From Zhengella sp020637775 (lineage in GTDB: Bacteria > Pseudomonadota > Alphaproteobacteria > Rhizobiales > Rhizobiaceae), in the NCBI RefSeq assembly GCF_041397485.1, contig NZ_JAWKWO010000004.1, forward strand, positions 448,455 through 512,454: a stretch of 64,000 nt of DNA. The letters run 5' to 3'. The notes beneath the pieces are model-generated. The model worked only from the letters and a program-made list of their open reading frames with translations. It was not told where the DNA came from and did no database searches. This document shows, one piece after another, positions 51,890-61,596 of this stretch. Each line of letters opens with the position of its first letter. Position 1 is the stretch's first letter. Made by a program: the position numbers and the translations under genes.

Positions 51890-52389
51890 GACCGGTGGTC
51901 CTCCCTCTCGGCCGCAAAACGCTTCTTGAGATGCGGCACCAGCCCGCCATCGGCGAGCAATGTCTTCAGATTGTCCGGCAGCGGATCGAGACGCACCGTG
52001 CGCCCCTGGCCGGGCAGGCGCAAAAGCCCTGCCTCCACGTCCAGTTCGGCCGTCTCGCCGTCGCCAACGCCGGAAAGGTCCGGCGCCGTCAGCACCGGCA
52101 GGCCCAGGTTGATCGCATTGCGGTAGAAAATGCCCGCGAAGGAGCGTGCCACCACGCCCGCCACGCCCAGATGCCGCAGGGCCTCCGCCGCCTGTTCACG
52201 CGACGAGCCCATGCCGAAATTGCGTCCCGCGACGACCACGTCGCCGCGTTGGACGGAAGCCGCGAATTCAGGGCGAATGCCTTCCAGGCAGTGCGCCGCC
52301 AGTTCCCCGATGCCGCCCCGCATGTATTGGCCTGGCGCAAGCTGGTCGGTATCGATGTCGTCGCCGAAAAGGAAGATGCGGCCGGTCAT
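51886..52389 (-). CDS. Aconitase-type dehydratase small subunit (LeuD-like)
   Basis: 167 aa. MTGRIFLFGDDIDTDQLAPGQYM, then RGDVVVAGRNFGMGSSREQAAEALRHLGVAGVVARSFAGIFYRNAINLGLPVL, the swivelling small subunit of isopropylmalate isomerases, homoaconitases and dimethylmaleate/citraconate-type hydratases. Translation overlaps both neighbours by four bases. Unlike leuCD for leucine synthesis, it lies in a catabolic operon with a lyase, so the pair probably hydrates or isomerises a maleate-type acid for the lyase. Confidence 0.9.
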   Translation of the reverse strand: MTGRIFLFGDDIDTDQLAPGQYMRGGIGELAAHCLEGIRPEFAASVQRGDVVVAGRNFGMGSSREQAAEALRHLGVAGVVARSFAGIFYRNAINLGLPVLTAPDLSGVGDGETAELDVEAGLLRLPGQGRTVRLDPLPDNLKTLLADGGLVPHLKKRFAAEREDHRS

Positions 52390-53659
52390 GCGCCTGCCTC
52401 CGCCAGCATGGTGCGCGGATCGGTGATGCGCCCGGCCACGGCCGACGCCGCCACCGTATAGGGCGAGGCCAGCCAGACCTTGGACGAGGCCGCGCCCATG
52501 CGTCCCTTGAAATTGCGCGCCGTGGAGGAAATGCAGGTCACGTCCTCGCCCAGCCGGTGTTCGCCATAGCCGGCGCATATGCCGCATGCATTGGGCAGGA
52601 TGCGCGCCCCGGCCTCCTCCAGAACGGCCATGATGCCCTGCGCCGCCGCCTTGTCCTGGTCGGCCCTGGAGGCCGGTGCGACCAGCAGTTCGACGCCGGC
52701 AGCGGCCTTTCGCCCTTTCAGGATGGCCGCGGCCGCGGTCAGGTCTTCCAGCTTCGCGCCCGTACAGGCACCGATATAGGCCACGTCCACCGCCACATTG
52801 CCCGCCTCGTCCACCGGCGCGGAATTGGCTGGCGAATGCGGCGCGGCGGCCTGTGGTTGAAGGGCGGACGCATCGAAAACGTGCCGCGCCATCAGCGGCG
52901 CATCCGCATCCGTGGAAAGTCCCTGCCAGTCGCCGGCATCCCCGCCCATGGCGGCAAGCCATGCCGCCGTCGTTTCGTCCGGCGCGATGAGACCGGCCTG
53001 CGCGCCCAGTTCGGCGGCCATGTTGGACAAGGTCATGCGCGCCTGCATCGAAAGCGCCCGCACCGCCTCGCCTGTATATTCAATGGCCTGGTACTGACCG
53101 CCATCCATGCCGAGGCGCGCGCAGGCCGCCAGCATCATGTCCTTGGCCGTCACACCTGCGCCAAGCCTGCCCCGCCATTCGATCAGGATCGTTTCCGGCA
53201 CCTTGATCCAGATTTCGCCGGTGGCCAGAACGCCCGCCATTTCCGTCGCGCCAATGCCGAACATGTAGGCGCCGAAGGCCCCGCCGGTGGGTGAATGGCT
53301 GTCGCCGCCGACAACGAACATGCCGGGCTTCAGGTGGCCCTTTTCCGGCAGCACGACATGGCAGATGCCCTCGCCATCATGGAAGGCGACGCCGCGCTCC
53401 TTCGCCCATTGCCGCGTCAGCGCCAGGATGCGCGCGCCCTCGTCGGTCTCGCCAGGCACGAAATGGTCCGAGATGAGCACGACCCTGTCCTTGTCGAACA
53501 GGCCGGCCCCGAGTTCCTTCAGGATCGGTTCGACGCGACGCGGCCCGCCGGAATCGTGGATCATCGCCAGATCCACATTTGCCGTCACCACATCGCCCGG
53601 CGTCACGCTGGCGCGGCCGCAAGCCCGCGCGATGATCTTCTGTGCAAGTGTCGCCGCCA

Positions 53660-53663
<4 letters not shown>
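52386..53663 (-). CDS. Aconitase-type dehydratase large subunit (LeuC-like, [4Fe-4S])
   Basis: 425 aa. The three cluster cysteines appear as YIGACTGAKLEDL and NACGICAG; the N-terminal MMAATLAQKIIARACGRASVTPGDVVTANVDLAMIHDSGGP and GDSHSPTGGAFGAYMFGIGATEMAG are the short archaeal/LeuC type, also used by dimethylmaleate hydratase DmdA. Forms a two-subunit dehydratase with the adjacent small subunit. Probable place: adding water to, or isomerising, a substituted maleate before the PEP mutase-family lyase splits it into two keto/carboxylic acids. Confidence 0.9.
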
Positions 53664-54356
<693 letters not shown>

Positions 54357-54364
<8 letters not shown>

Positions 54365-55103
54365 TGGCCACCTGCCTTCCCGCGATGCGCTGCGCCATGC
54401 CCTTGCCCAGATAGGCCTCGATCACACGCTCGTCCTTGACGACATCGGCCGGCACGCCCTCGGCGATCACCTCGCCCTGGTTCAGCACCCAGGTATATTC
54501 CGACAGGCTCATCACCGCCTGCATCACGTGTTCGATCATGAAGATGGTGACACCGGAGTCGCAGATGTCGCGGATGACCGGGATCACGTCGCGGATCTCG
54601 GACGGATTGAGCCCGGCCAGCACCTCGTCGAAGAGGATGAGCTTGGGATCGGTGGCCAGCGCGCGTGCCACTTCCAGCCGCTTGCGCCCGGCAACTGTCA
54701 GCGATGCCGCGTCGATGTCGAGCCGGTCGCCGAGGCCCACCCGCCGCGCCACCACGTCCGCATGGGCCAGGGCGTCGCGCCGCGAGGCCCTGTGCAGGTG
54801 TGCGCCCACCGCGATGTTCTCGCGCACGGTCTGGCCGGCGAAGGGTTGCACGATCTGGAAGGTGCGCACCATGCCCGACCGCGCGATCGCTTCCGGCGCC
54901 TCGCCGGTGATGTCGCGCCCGAGGAAGGCGACATGCCCGGAATCGGGCTTCAGGAAGCCGGTGATCTGCGCGAACAGCGTTGTCTTGCCGGACCCGTTCG
55001 GCCCGATCAGCGATGTGATCTTGCCTTGCGGAACGGTGAGCGAGACATCGCGCGATGCCTGCAACCCGCCGAAGGACTTGCAGATGCTCTTGACCTCAAG
55101 CAT
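54357..55103 (-). CDS. livG: Branched-chain-type ABC transporter ATPase (LivG)
   Basis: 248 aa. Walker A GPNGSGKTTLFAQI and Walker B LILFDEVLAGLNPSE are clear, with HVMQAVMSLSEYTWVL near the C-terminus. The signature motif is degenerate: ASLTVAGRKRLEVARAL instead of LSYGQQRRLEIARAL. This variation is seen in some LivG proteins and does not by itself imply loss of function. Second ATPase of the importer; overlaps livF by eight bases and livM by eight. Confidence 0.94.
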
Positions 55104-56070
55104 GGCCGGCCTCCCCCGGCTTCGGCCCGCGCCGCGCGAACAGCCGGTTGCCCAGTCCGGCCAGACCGCGCGGCAGGAACATGACCATCACGACCAGCAG
55201 GGCGCCATAGAGCACGAGGCTGATGCCCGGCACCTCGCCAATCAGTTCGCGCGTCAGTTCCGAGACCGCATGCAGCGCCGCGGCGCCAAGCAGCGGGCCG
55301 AACAGCGTGCCCATGCCGCCGATGATCGGCACCAGCAGGCTTTCGACGGAAATGGCGGGCCCATAGGCGATATAGGGATCGAGATAGAGGAAATATTGCG
55401 CATAGAAGACGCCGGCAAGCCCGCTGAACAGGCCTGACAGCATGATCGCGCCCATCTTGGTGCGAAACGCATTGACGCCGAGCGCGCGCGCCGCTTCCTC
55501 GTTGTCGCGCACCGCGGCCAGCGATGCCCCGAAACGCGAATGCCCGATCCACCAGACCGCCAGGAAAGCGGCCAGCGTGAAGGCCCAGATCAGGAAGAAA
55601 TACCCCGTCTTCGTCTCGAACTGGAGATTTGCGGCCCCCGGCGCCAGCGGGATCAGGATGCCGACGCCGGCGCCCGTGAAGTCCACGGAATTGGACAGGA
55701 TGCGCAAGACCTCGGCGAAGGCCAGCGTCACCAGCGCGAAATAGGAGCCGCGCAAGCCATAGCGGAACGTGGCAAGGCCGATGAAGGCTGCCACGCCCAC
55801 AGCCAGCACGGCGCCAGACACCAGCCCGATCCATGGATTGATGCCAAGCTGCACCTGGAGCACCGCAACCGTATAGGCGCCGGTGCCGAAATAGGCCGCA
55901 TGGCCAAAGGAAAACTGCCCGCCATAGCCGCCCAGGATGTTCCACGCCTGCCCAAGCAGGGCGGCATAGAGCACCATGATGACCAGGTTCAGGTTGAACT
56001 CGGAACTGATGGCGAACGGGGCCAGCGCGATGACGGCGAAGACGGCGAGAAGGAGAACAAGCTGACGCAT
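55096..56070 (-). CDS. livM: Branched-chain-type ABC transporter permease (LivM)
   Basis: 324 aa integral membrane protein starting MRQLVLLLAVFAVIALAPF with eight or more TM segments; QAWNILGGYGGQFSFGHAAYFGTGAYT is the LivM signature and DNEEAARALGVNAFRTKMGAIMLSG the loop to the ATPases. I use the ATG at 56070, five bases before the livH stop (the frame continues to 56091). Forms the permease pair with LivH. Confidence 0.94.
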   Translation of the reverse strand: MRQLVLLLAVFAVIALAPFAISSEFNLNLVIMVLYAALLGQAWNILGGYGGQFSFGHAAYFGTGAYTVAVLQVQLGINPWIGLVSGAVLAVGVAAFIGLATFRYGLRGSYFALVTLAFAEVLRILSNSVDFTGAGVGILIPLAPGAANLQFETKTGYFFLIWAFTLAAFLAVWWIGHSRFGASLAAVRDNEEAARALGVNAFRTKMGAIMLSGLFSGLAGVFYAQYFLYLDPYIAYGPAISVESLLVPIIGGMGTLFGPLLGAAALHAVSELTRELIGEVPGISLVLYGALLVVMVMFLPRGLAGLGNRLFARRGPKPGEAGHA

Positions 56071-56074
56071 CGGC

Positions 56075-56947
56075 CTACACCTTGTGTCCAAGAAGGCCCT
56101 GCGGCCGGAACATCAGCACCAGGATGAAGATGATGAAAATCCCGATCTGGCCGAGGCTTTCACCGAGAAAAAGCCCGCCCAGCGCCTCCACGACGCCGAT
56201 GATCAGGCCACCCAGGAACGCCCCCACGAACGACCCCATGCCGCCCAGTACCACGATGGTGAAGGCGATCAGCACGAACCCGTGCCCCACCTGCGGCGTG
56301 ACATAGTAGCTGGGCAGCAGCAGGCAGGCGGCAATGCCGAGGCAGGCGATGCCCAGACCGAAACTCATCGCGAACACGTGTTCGGTGTCGATGCCGACCA
56401 GTTGCGCGCCCTTGCGCTCCTTGGCCAGCGCCCGGATCGCCCGGCCCAGATCGGTGCGCGCCATGAGCAGCCACAGGATCGCCGCCGTGACCACCGCGCC
56501 GAAGAAGGCGATCACCTTGGGCAGCGGCAGGAAGGCGCCCAGGAATTCCACCGTCTCGAAGGAATAGGGCGTGTCGATGATGCGGGTATCGGAGCGGAAG
56601 ATGAACAGCGCCAGGTTCTCGATGACGATGGAAAGGCCCAGCGTGACCAGCAGGATATTCTCGTCGCGCCCGTGGCTGGAGCGCCCGATGATGCCGCGCT
56701 GAAGCGCATAGCCGAGCGCGAACATGGCCGGCGGCACGATCAGAAGCGCCAGATAGGGGTCGATGCCGAGGCGGGAATTGAGAAACCAGACGGCATAGAG
56801 CCCGACCATGAGCAGGGCGCCATGGGCGAAATTGATGATGTGCAGCACGCCGTAGATCAGCGTCAGCCCCAGCGCGATCAGCGCGTAAAGCGCCCCGGTC
56901 GTCAGCCCGTTGAGGACCGACGGAATGATGATGGCGAGATCCGGCAT
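56075..56947 (-). CDS. livH: Branched-chain-type ABC transporter permease (LivH)
   Basis: 290 aa integral membrane protein. Starting MPDLAIIIPSVLNGLTTGALYALIALGLTLIYGVLHIINFAHGALLMVG, the LivH hallmark, with RAIRALAKERKGAQLVGIDTEHVFAMSFGLG as the ATPase contact and GSFVGAFLGGLIIGVVEALGG. Separated from livK by 72 bases that contain a strong hairpin. Confidence 0.95.
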   Translation of the reverse strand: MPDLAIIIPSVLNGLTTGALYALIALGLTLIYGVLHIINFAHGALLMVGLYAVWFLNSRLGIDPYLALLIVPPAMFALGYALQRGIIGRSSHGRDENILLVTLGLSIVIENLALFIFRSDTRIIDTPYSFETVEFLGAFLPLPKVIAFFGAVVTAAILWLLMARTDLGRAIRALAKERKGAQLVGIDTEHVFAMSFGLGIACLGIAACLLLPSYYVTPQVGHGFVLIAFTIVVLGGMGSFVGAFLGGLIIGVVEALGGLFLGESLGQIGIFIIFILVLMFRPQGLLGHKV

Positions 56948-56974
56948 GGTTCCGTCCGGTTTGGATGACCTGCC

Positions 56975-57006
56975 CGGACCGGGCGCGCGAGATGGCGCCC
57001 GGTCCG
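56975..57006. terminator. Hairpin between livK and livH
   Basis: CGGACCGGGCGC and GCGCCCGGTCCG, a perfect 12-base stem with an 8-base loop, just after the livK stop on the minus strand. As at the other two importers, it probably stabilises the binding-protein mRNA or reduces transcription of the following genes. Confidence 0.55.
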
Positions 57007-57019
57007 AGGTCGGGTAATA

Positions 57020-58252
57020 TTACAGCGACATCGGGAAGATCGGCTTGGCCGATGCGAACTGCTCCGGATAGATCACCTCGATGGCGCCGCCCTGCACCTG
57101 CGTATTGACCGGCTGCGCCCCTTCGTTCTGGCCGTTGACCATCTTGGTCGGGCCATAGGGCATGCCATGGTTTGCGAAGGTCGACGCGGCCATGGCGGCG
57201 TTCACCGCATCCTTGTCGGTCGTTCCCGCCCGCTCGATGGCATCGGCCAGGAACGCCACCGCGTTATAGGCCAGGAAGACTTCGTAGGTGTAGATCAGCC
57301 CCTTGTCCTCGGCGGCCTTCTTGCGGGCCAGCGCCAGATCCGAGGTCGGATCGTACCAATGGTTGCAGTCCATGATCTGCTCGGCGGCTTCCGGGAACTC
57401 GGCCACGAATTTCGGGCTCGATGCCGCACCGCCGAGCACCGAATAGATGCCCTTGGCCTCGACCTTCTGCTGGCGCATGGTTCGGGCCAGCAGCACGTAT
57501 TCATTGTAGTAGTTGGCAGGAATGATCAGGTCCGGCTTCTTGGACTTGATCTGCAGCACGATATTGGTGAAGTCGCGCGTCGGGTTGGCATGCTTGATGA
57601 CATCGATCACCTCGATGCCCTTTTCCGGCAGCGCCTTCGACAACAATTCCGCCGTGCCCGTGCCGAACAGCGATTCCTCGTGGATGATCATCGCGGACTT
57701 GGCCGGCGAGGACGAGGCCTGGTTGATCTTGTCGAGATTGTCGACGGCGAATTGCGCGATCTTGCCGTAGCCGGGCGCGAAGCGGAACGTGTTGGCAAGG
57801 CCGCGATTGACGATCTGGTCCGACACGCCGACATCGACGACATGCGGCGTGTTGGTCTTGGCGGCTTCCTGCGAGGTGGCCAGCGAAATGGCCGAGGAAT
57901 AGCCCGCGACGAAGCCGTGAACACCGCCCTCCACCATCTTGGTGACTTCGGCAGCGCCCAGTTCCGGCTTGCCCTGGCTGTCGCCCAGCATGGCTTCCAG
58001 CTTGGCCCCGCCCAGCGACTTGATGCCACCTGCGGCATTGATGTCGGCAATTGCCATCAGCGCGCCTTCGCGGCACTGCGTGCCGGAAAAGGCGATGAAT
58101 CCGGTCACCGGGTGGATAAGCCCGATCTTGACCGTTTGCTCCTGCGCCCTGAGCACGGCCGGAAAACCGGTAATGCCTGTACCGAGCACCGCGGCGCCCG
58201 CTGCAAGAAACTGGCGGCGATCCACGCCCTTCTTCATTGACTGTCCGGTCAT
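57020..58252 (-). CDS. livK: Branched-chain-type ABC transporter substrate-binding protein (LivK type, Tat signal)
   Basis: 410 aa. A twin-arginine signal (GVDRRQFLAAGAAVLGTGITGFPAVLRAQEQ) takes the folded protein to the periplasm; the mature part starts TVKIGLIHPVTGFIAFSGTQCREGALMAIADINAAGG, the periplasmic binding fold of LivJ/K type. AGGAGG lies six bases before the ATG. Type of ligand is unknown; such proteins in catabolic operons bind amides, urea, aromatic acids or amino acids. It lies directly after the GntR gene (13 bases), so it shares its promoter. Confidence 0.94.
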   Translation of the reverse strand: MTGQSMKKGVDRRQFLAAGAAVLGTGITGFPAVLRAQEQTVKIGLIHPVTGFIAFSGTQCREGALMAIADINAAGGIKSLGGAKLEAMLGDSQGKPELGAAEVTKMVEGGVHGFVAGYSSAISLATSQEAAKTNTPHVVDVGVSDQIVNRGLANTFRFAPGYGKIAQFAVDNLDKINQASSSPAKSAMIIHEESLFGTGTAELLSKALPEKGIEVIDVIKHANPTRDFTNIVLQIKSKKPDLIIPANYYNEYVLLARTMRQQKVEAKGIYSVLGGAASSPKFVAEFPEAAEQIMDCNHWYDPTSDLALARKKAAEDKGLIYTYEVFLAYNAVAFLADAIERAGTTDKDAVNAAMAASTFANHGMPYGPTKMVNGQNEGAQPVNTQVQGGAIEVIYPEQFASAKPIFPMSL

Positions 58253-58265
58253 CTGAACCTCCTGT

Positions 58266-59156
58266 CTAACCGTTCTTCTGCCGTTTCCCCGAATGTTCCC
58301 GTTTTTCCTGTGCTCCGTTGGGGGCCGGAGACGATAGGGTGGTCGTCCAGCGCGCGCCGTCCTTCTCGCGCACGCGCTTCATCGACAATTCGTAGCGATA
58401 GAGATCGGGCCGGTAGAGCACGCGGATATATTCCACGGCCCGTCCGCCGGCATCGCGGACGATGCGGCGCACCTCGATCAGCGCCGCGCCCGGGTTGATG
58501 TCGAGGGCGCTGGCGACATAATCGTCAGCCAGTGTCGCCGAAATGGTCTGCCGCGCCGAAGCGACATTCACGCCCGCCCGTTCCAGCAGATGCAGCAGCG
58601 GCGTGGTTTCCAGGTCTTCCCGCTCATAGTGGCGGCCTATATCCGCCGGCACATAGGTGACGAGATAGGACATCGGCTCGCCGTCGAGGATGCGAAGGCG
58701 CTCGGCGCGCTGAACCTGCGTTCCCGTCTCAAGGTCCAGCGCGGCGGCGATCTCGCCGTTCGACGGCACGTAGGAGAGGTCGAGCACGCGCGCCTCGGTG
58801 GACATGCCCATGCGCGAGATGTTTTCCAGCCAGCCCTCGATGGAAGCCGTCACCGCCTGGGCCGGCGGGTGCGGGACCACCCGGGTGCCCCTGCCCCGCT
58901 CGCGGACCACCAGCCCGGCATCCGCCAGTTCGTTCAGCGCCCGCTTCGCGGTAATCCGCGAGACACCGAACTCGCCGCAAAGCTCCTGCTCTCCGGGAAC
59001 CGGATCGCCCGGCCCGAGCATGCCGCTGTAGATGCGGTTCTTCAGCGTGAGGAAAATCTGGTGATAGAGCGGAACGCGGCCCTGCATGTCGATCCTGGCC
59101 GCGCTGCCGCGCCCCTGACCGCCCCCTGCGCCACTTTCCAGCTCCTGATGATCCAT
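58266..59156 (-). CDS. GntR-family (HutC subfamily) regulator
   Basis: About 296 aa from the ATG at 59156, with GGGGAG four bases before it; a TTG at 59168 is an alternative. N-terminal GntR HTH (PLYHQIFLTLKNRIYSGMLGPGDPVPGEQELCGEFGVSRITAKRALNELADAGLVVRERGRGTRV) and a UTRA effector domain (VLDLSYVPSNGEIAAALDLETGTQVQRAERLRILDGEPMSYLVTYVP, EVRRIVRDAGGRAVEYIRVLYRPDLYRYE). First gene of the long minus-strand operon; the palindrome at 59180 lies between it and the divergent tautomerase fusion gene. HutC-type regulators sense histidine-pathway or other small acids; the ligand here is unknown. Confidence 0.93.
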   Translation of the reverse strand: MDHQELESGAGGGQGRGSAARIDMQGRVPLYHQIFLTLKNRIYSGMLGPGDPVPGEQELCGEFGVSRITAKRALNELADAGLVVRERGRGTRVVPHPPAQAVTASIEGWLENISRMGMSTEARVLDLSYVPSNGEIAAALDLETGTQVQRAERLRILDGEPMSYLVTYVPADIGRHYEREDLETTPLLHLLERAGVNVASARQTISATLADDYVASALDINPGAALIEVRRIVRDAGGRAVEYIRVLYRPDLYRYELSMKRVREKDGARWTTTLSSPAPNGAQEKREHSGKRQKNG

Positions 59157-59179
59157 GCTGCTCCCCAACGATTGCGATT

Positions 59180-59201
59180 AATGGTATGTCATTATACCAT
59201 T
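59180..59201. promoter_or_regulatory. Palindromic operator for the GntR regulator
   Basis: AATGGTAT-GTCATT-ATACCATT, perfect 8-base arms with a 6-base spacer, placed between the divergent GntR and tautomerase-fusion genes, 23 bases upstream of the GntR ATG. Symmetry and position suggest that the GntR protein binds here and controls both operons. Confidence 0.65.
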
Positions 59202-59233
59202 ATGTCAACATTCCCGCCGAAGGAGAAACGACC

Positions 59234-59809
59234 GTGCCCGTTATTCGCACCACCCTGATCGAGGGCTATGACGATGAAACGAAACGCCGGCTTGGCGAGC
59301 GCCTCACCGACGCCGTGTGCGCCACGATCGCCGCACCGCTGGACGGCATCACGGTGATACTGGAAGAGGTGAAGCCCTCGGGCTACATGCGCGGCCGCCA
59401 GGCCCGGGTGCCCGGTGCACCGACGCCCTCCGGCGCGGACCTGGTGCGCGACTACCTGGCGGCCATGGAAGCACGCGACCTGGAGCGGGCGGCGGCGTTT
59501 CTGGCCGAGGGGTTTTCAATGGTCTTTCCGGGCGGGCACCGCTTCCGCACCCTGCCCGAACTGGTGGAGTGGGGACGCACGCGCTACCGTTTCGTGCGCA
59601 AGACCTATCAGGCGTTTGACGAGGCCTTCAGCGCCGACGGCATGATTGTCTACTGCTTCGGGACGCTGGCCGGGGAATGGCCGGACGGTACACCATTTGA
59701 CGGCATCCGCTTCATTGACCGCTTTACCGTGGCCGCAGGGAAACTGACGGACCAGAAGGTCTGGAATGACCTTGCGGAGGCGCGGACGGCAGGACAGGCA
59801 CGCGGCTGA
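59234..59809 (+). CDS. 4-oxalocrotonate tautomerase-like / SnoaL-like fusion
   Basis: 191 aa from the GTG at 59234 with AGGAG eight bases before it. After start removal the first residue is proline (PVIRTTLIEGYDDETKRRLGERL), the catalytic Pro1 of the tautomerase superfamily, and the conserved DGITVILEEVKPSGYMRGRQ follows. From residue about 68 the protein continues as a SnoaL/NTF2-like domain (GADLVRDYLAAMEARDLERAAAFLAEGFSMVFPGGHRFRTLPELVEWG ... GTPFDGIRFIDRFTVAAGKLTDQKVWNDLAE). The fused domains suggest an enol/keto isomerisation coupled to a second ligand-binding or isomerase step. Divergent from the GntR gene under the shared palindrome. Confidence 0.85.
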   Translation: MPVIRTTLIEGYDDETKRRLGERLTDAVCATIAAPLDGITVILEEVKPSGYMRGRQARVPGAPTPSGADLVRDYLAAMEARDLERAAAFLAEGFSMVFPGGHRFRTLPELVEWGRTRYRFVRKTYQAFDEAFSADGMIVYCFGTLAGEWPDGTPFDGIRFIDRFTVAAGKLTDQKVWNDLAEARTAGQARG

Positions 59810-59830
59810 CGATCCGTCCGCCGGCGGTTT

Positions 59831-60517
59831 TCACCTGACATAGGCCAGGAGCAGGCGCTCCAGCCGGTCCGCCTGCTCGGCGGACGGGAATGTCGAGGGC
59901 TGATCCAGCTTGGAGGCAAGGATATCGTAGTCCAGCGTGCGGATCAGTTCCCGGAAGCTTGAAAACGGCAGGCGGCGGTAGCCGAGCGACAGGTGGGCAC
60001 GGATGTAGTCGTGCATCACCTCGGCCATGATATCCAGATGCGGGTGGAAGTCGGAAGGCGAAATCGGCGCGTTGAGCTGATAGATTTTGCGCAGGAGATT
60101 GCTCGGTACGCTCAGGTGTGAACTGTAGACGACATTCTTGGTAAACCGGCAGAACTCTTCCGGTGTCCGGGCCGCCAGGTTCAGCCGCTCCCTGTAGACC
60201 TCCACGGCCGACTGGCAAAGAAACTGGTACAGCTTCAGCTGGTAGCGCGGAAAGCTGTCGAAGATCCGGTGAAACGTCGATTTCGAATAGCCGGCCGTCT
60301 CATAGATTTCCTTGACGGAAACGCGGCGCCCCATCGCGCCCGCATAAATCCTGATTCCGGCCCGCAGAAAGGTTTCAAAGCGGAAATCGATGCTGCTGCG
60401 CCCCATGACACGATCGATCTCGCCGATCCAGAGTCTGGTGATCGCATCGGTTTCACTGAGATGTTCGCAAACATCGAACCATTCGCCGCCGGCGATCTTG
60501 TCCTGCAAATCCAACAC
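59831..60517 (-). CDS. TetR-like transcriptional regulator (start uncertain)
   Basis: About 228 aa from a GTG at 60517 (VLDLQDKIAGGEW), with AGGG eight bases before it. HTH region VSVKEIYETAGYSKSTFHRIFDSFPRYQLKLYQFL; the rest is a helical ligand domain of the TetR type without detectable similarity to a named regulator. The frame stays open to 60691, but the extra part (MRQPGAASQNM ...) looks non-coding. A short palindrome-like sequence TGTACCGATACA (60529-60540) sits 12 bases before the GTG start. Its stop lies 22 bases past the tautomerase fusion stop (convergent). Confidence 0.7.
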   Translation of the reverse strand: MLDLQDKIAGGEWFDVCEHLSETDAITRLWIGEIDRVMGRSSIDFRFETFLRAGIRIYAGAMGRRVSVKEIYETAGYSKSTFHRIFDSFPRYQLKLYQFLCQSAVEVYRERLNLAARTPEEFCRFTKNVVYSSHLSVPSNLLRKIYQLNAPISPSDFHPHLDIMAEVMHDYIRAHLSLGYRRLPFSSFRELIRTLDYDILASKLDQPSTFPSAEQADRLERLLLAYVR

Positions 60518-60993
60518 GCGAAAAACCCTGTACCGATACAAACGCACTGAACGCGCTTTATGCACGACCTGGGGCACCGGAGCCACCCCGGCACCCCTGG
60601 ATCGGCAAAATGTGGAACCTTTGCCCGAAAAAACGGCCAAGCCCCTGTTGGACAAGCACATATTCTGGGACGCCGCCCCCGGCTGCCTCACGAAATGGAA
60701 TTCCGGGCTGTGGACTTCGGCAACCGGGAGAGGTGGTCGGATGCCCTGACCTGACCGGCGCTACCGTGCGTCGATCCGCCTTATGGACATCCTGTCGACG
60801 GGAAGGCCGGACCGGTTGCCAGGGCGGTACAATCCGATCTTAAGATAGGGGCGCCCCAGCAGTTTTTGCGCGTGCCATTTCAATTAAGGTGTATTGCCCA
60901 GTGATAACAGTATTGATTGCTACAGAAGCAGGCACCGACAATCCGAAATTTGGATCGGGCGAGTTAGCGCCACTTTCGCTAGAATTATTATCG
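60518..60993. other. Intergenic region without recognisable gene
   Basis: About 476 bases. Short open frames occur on both strands, but none has a convincing start, length or domain. Composition falls from about 60 percent GC at the left end to AT-rich towards 60880-60990, where the adjacent low-GC membrane genes begin. I see no repeats, terminators or promoter pattern beyond the palindrome-like sequence at 60529. Confidence 0.5.
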
Positions 60994-61593
60994 TCAGGCT
61001 TCATTTCCTCCTAATTGCGTCGCTGCTTTGCCGATCCCTACGAACACCGAAAAGAGAACCATGCTGGACATCCATGCTACAACAGCACCAATAACTGGAA
61101 ACGACGGCCAGAATAGTATCGACGCAAATCCAGGCCAACGCGGATCATAATTTGCAGGAACGTGAATAAAGGCTATCCATACAAAGGCGCTTGAAACGGA
61201 AGAAATGCATGCTACAGAAAGGAAAGTCGCTTGAGAAACCCTCCTACATTTCCGAGGCGCGACGACGGTAATCCAATAGCCACGAATAAATACTGCAATA
61301 GTTAGAGGTGCGGTCACAATAATACCTCCCACCGTGGCGGCAAAAGTCAAATAGGAGGGAACATCATGATTCCAGAGGAAAGTCGCTCGATCATTCAAAG
61401 CTGGAAAATAGATGAGCACTTTGCTTGCGGAGACTCCAACAAATGAAAGAAGGGAAGCCAGATATGCGCACGCGATCATGAAAAATAGCGTAATGACTGA
61501 AAAGCGATCGTTAAAGCGCCGGTATTCCTCGGTTTCATCAGCGGGTGCGGGCGCTGATGCCCGAAGGGCATTTTTAAAGCTGTTAACACTCAT
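60994..61593 (-). CDS. Hypothetical membrane protein, low GC
   Basis: 199 aa. After a short polar N-terminus (MSVNSFKNALRASAPAPADETEEYRRFNDRF) it has four hydrophobic segments (ITLFFMIACAYLASLLSF, VGGIIVTAPLTIAVFI, FLSVACISSVSSAFVWIAFI, ILFWPSFPVIGAVVAWMSSMVLFSVFVG), so an inner-membrane protein. No known family. Its base composition and codon use are clearly lower in GC than the rest of the window. It begins three bases after the stop of a second small membrane protein gene and is transcribed with it. Confidence 0.75.
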   Translation of the reverse strand: MSVNSFKNALRASAPAPADETEEYRRFNDRFSVITLFFMIACAYLASLLSFVGVSASKVLIYFPALNDRATFLWNHDVPSYLTFAATVGGIIVTAPLTIAVFIRGYWITVVAPRKCRRVSQATFLSVACISSVSSAFVWIAFIHVPANYDPRWPGFASILFWPSFPVIGAVVAWMSSMVLFSVFVGIGKAATQLGGNEA

Positions 61594-61596
61594 TAA

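Noticed and set aside
59186..59233. ATG at 59186 as start of the tautomerase fusion
   Set aside because: It lies in the palindrome, has no ribosome binding site, and would bury the Pro1 that the tautomerase domain needs as its first residue; the GTG at 59234 is better.
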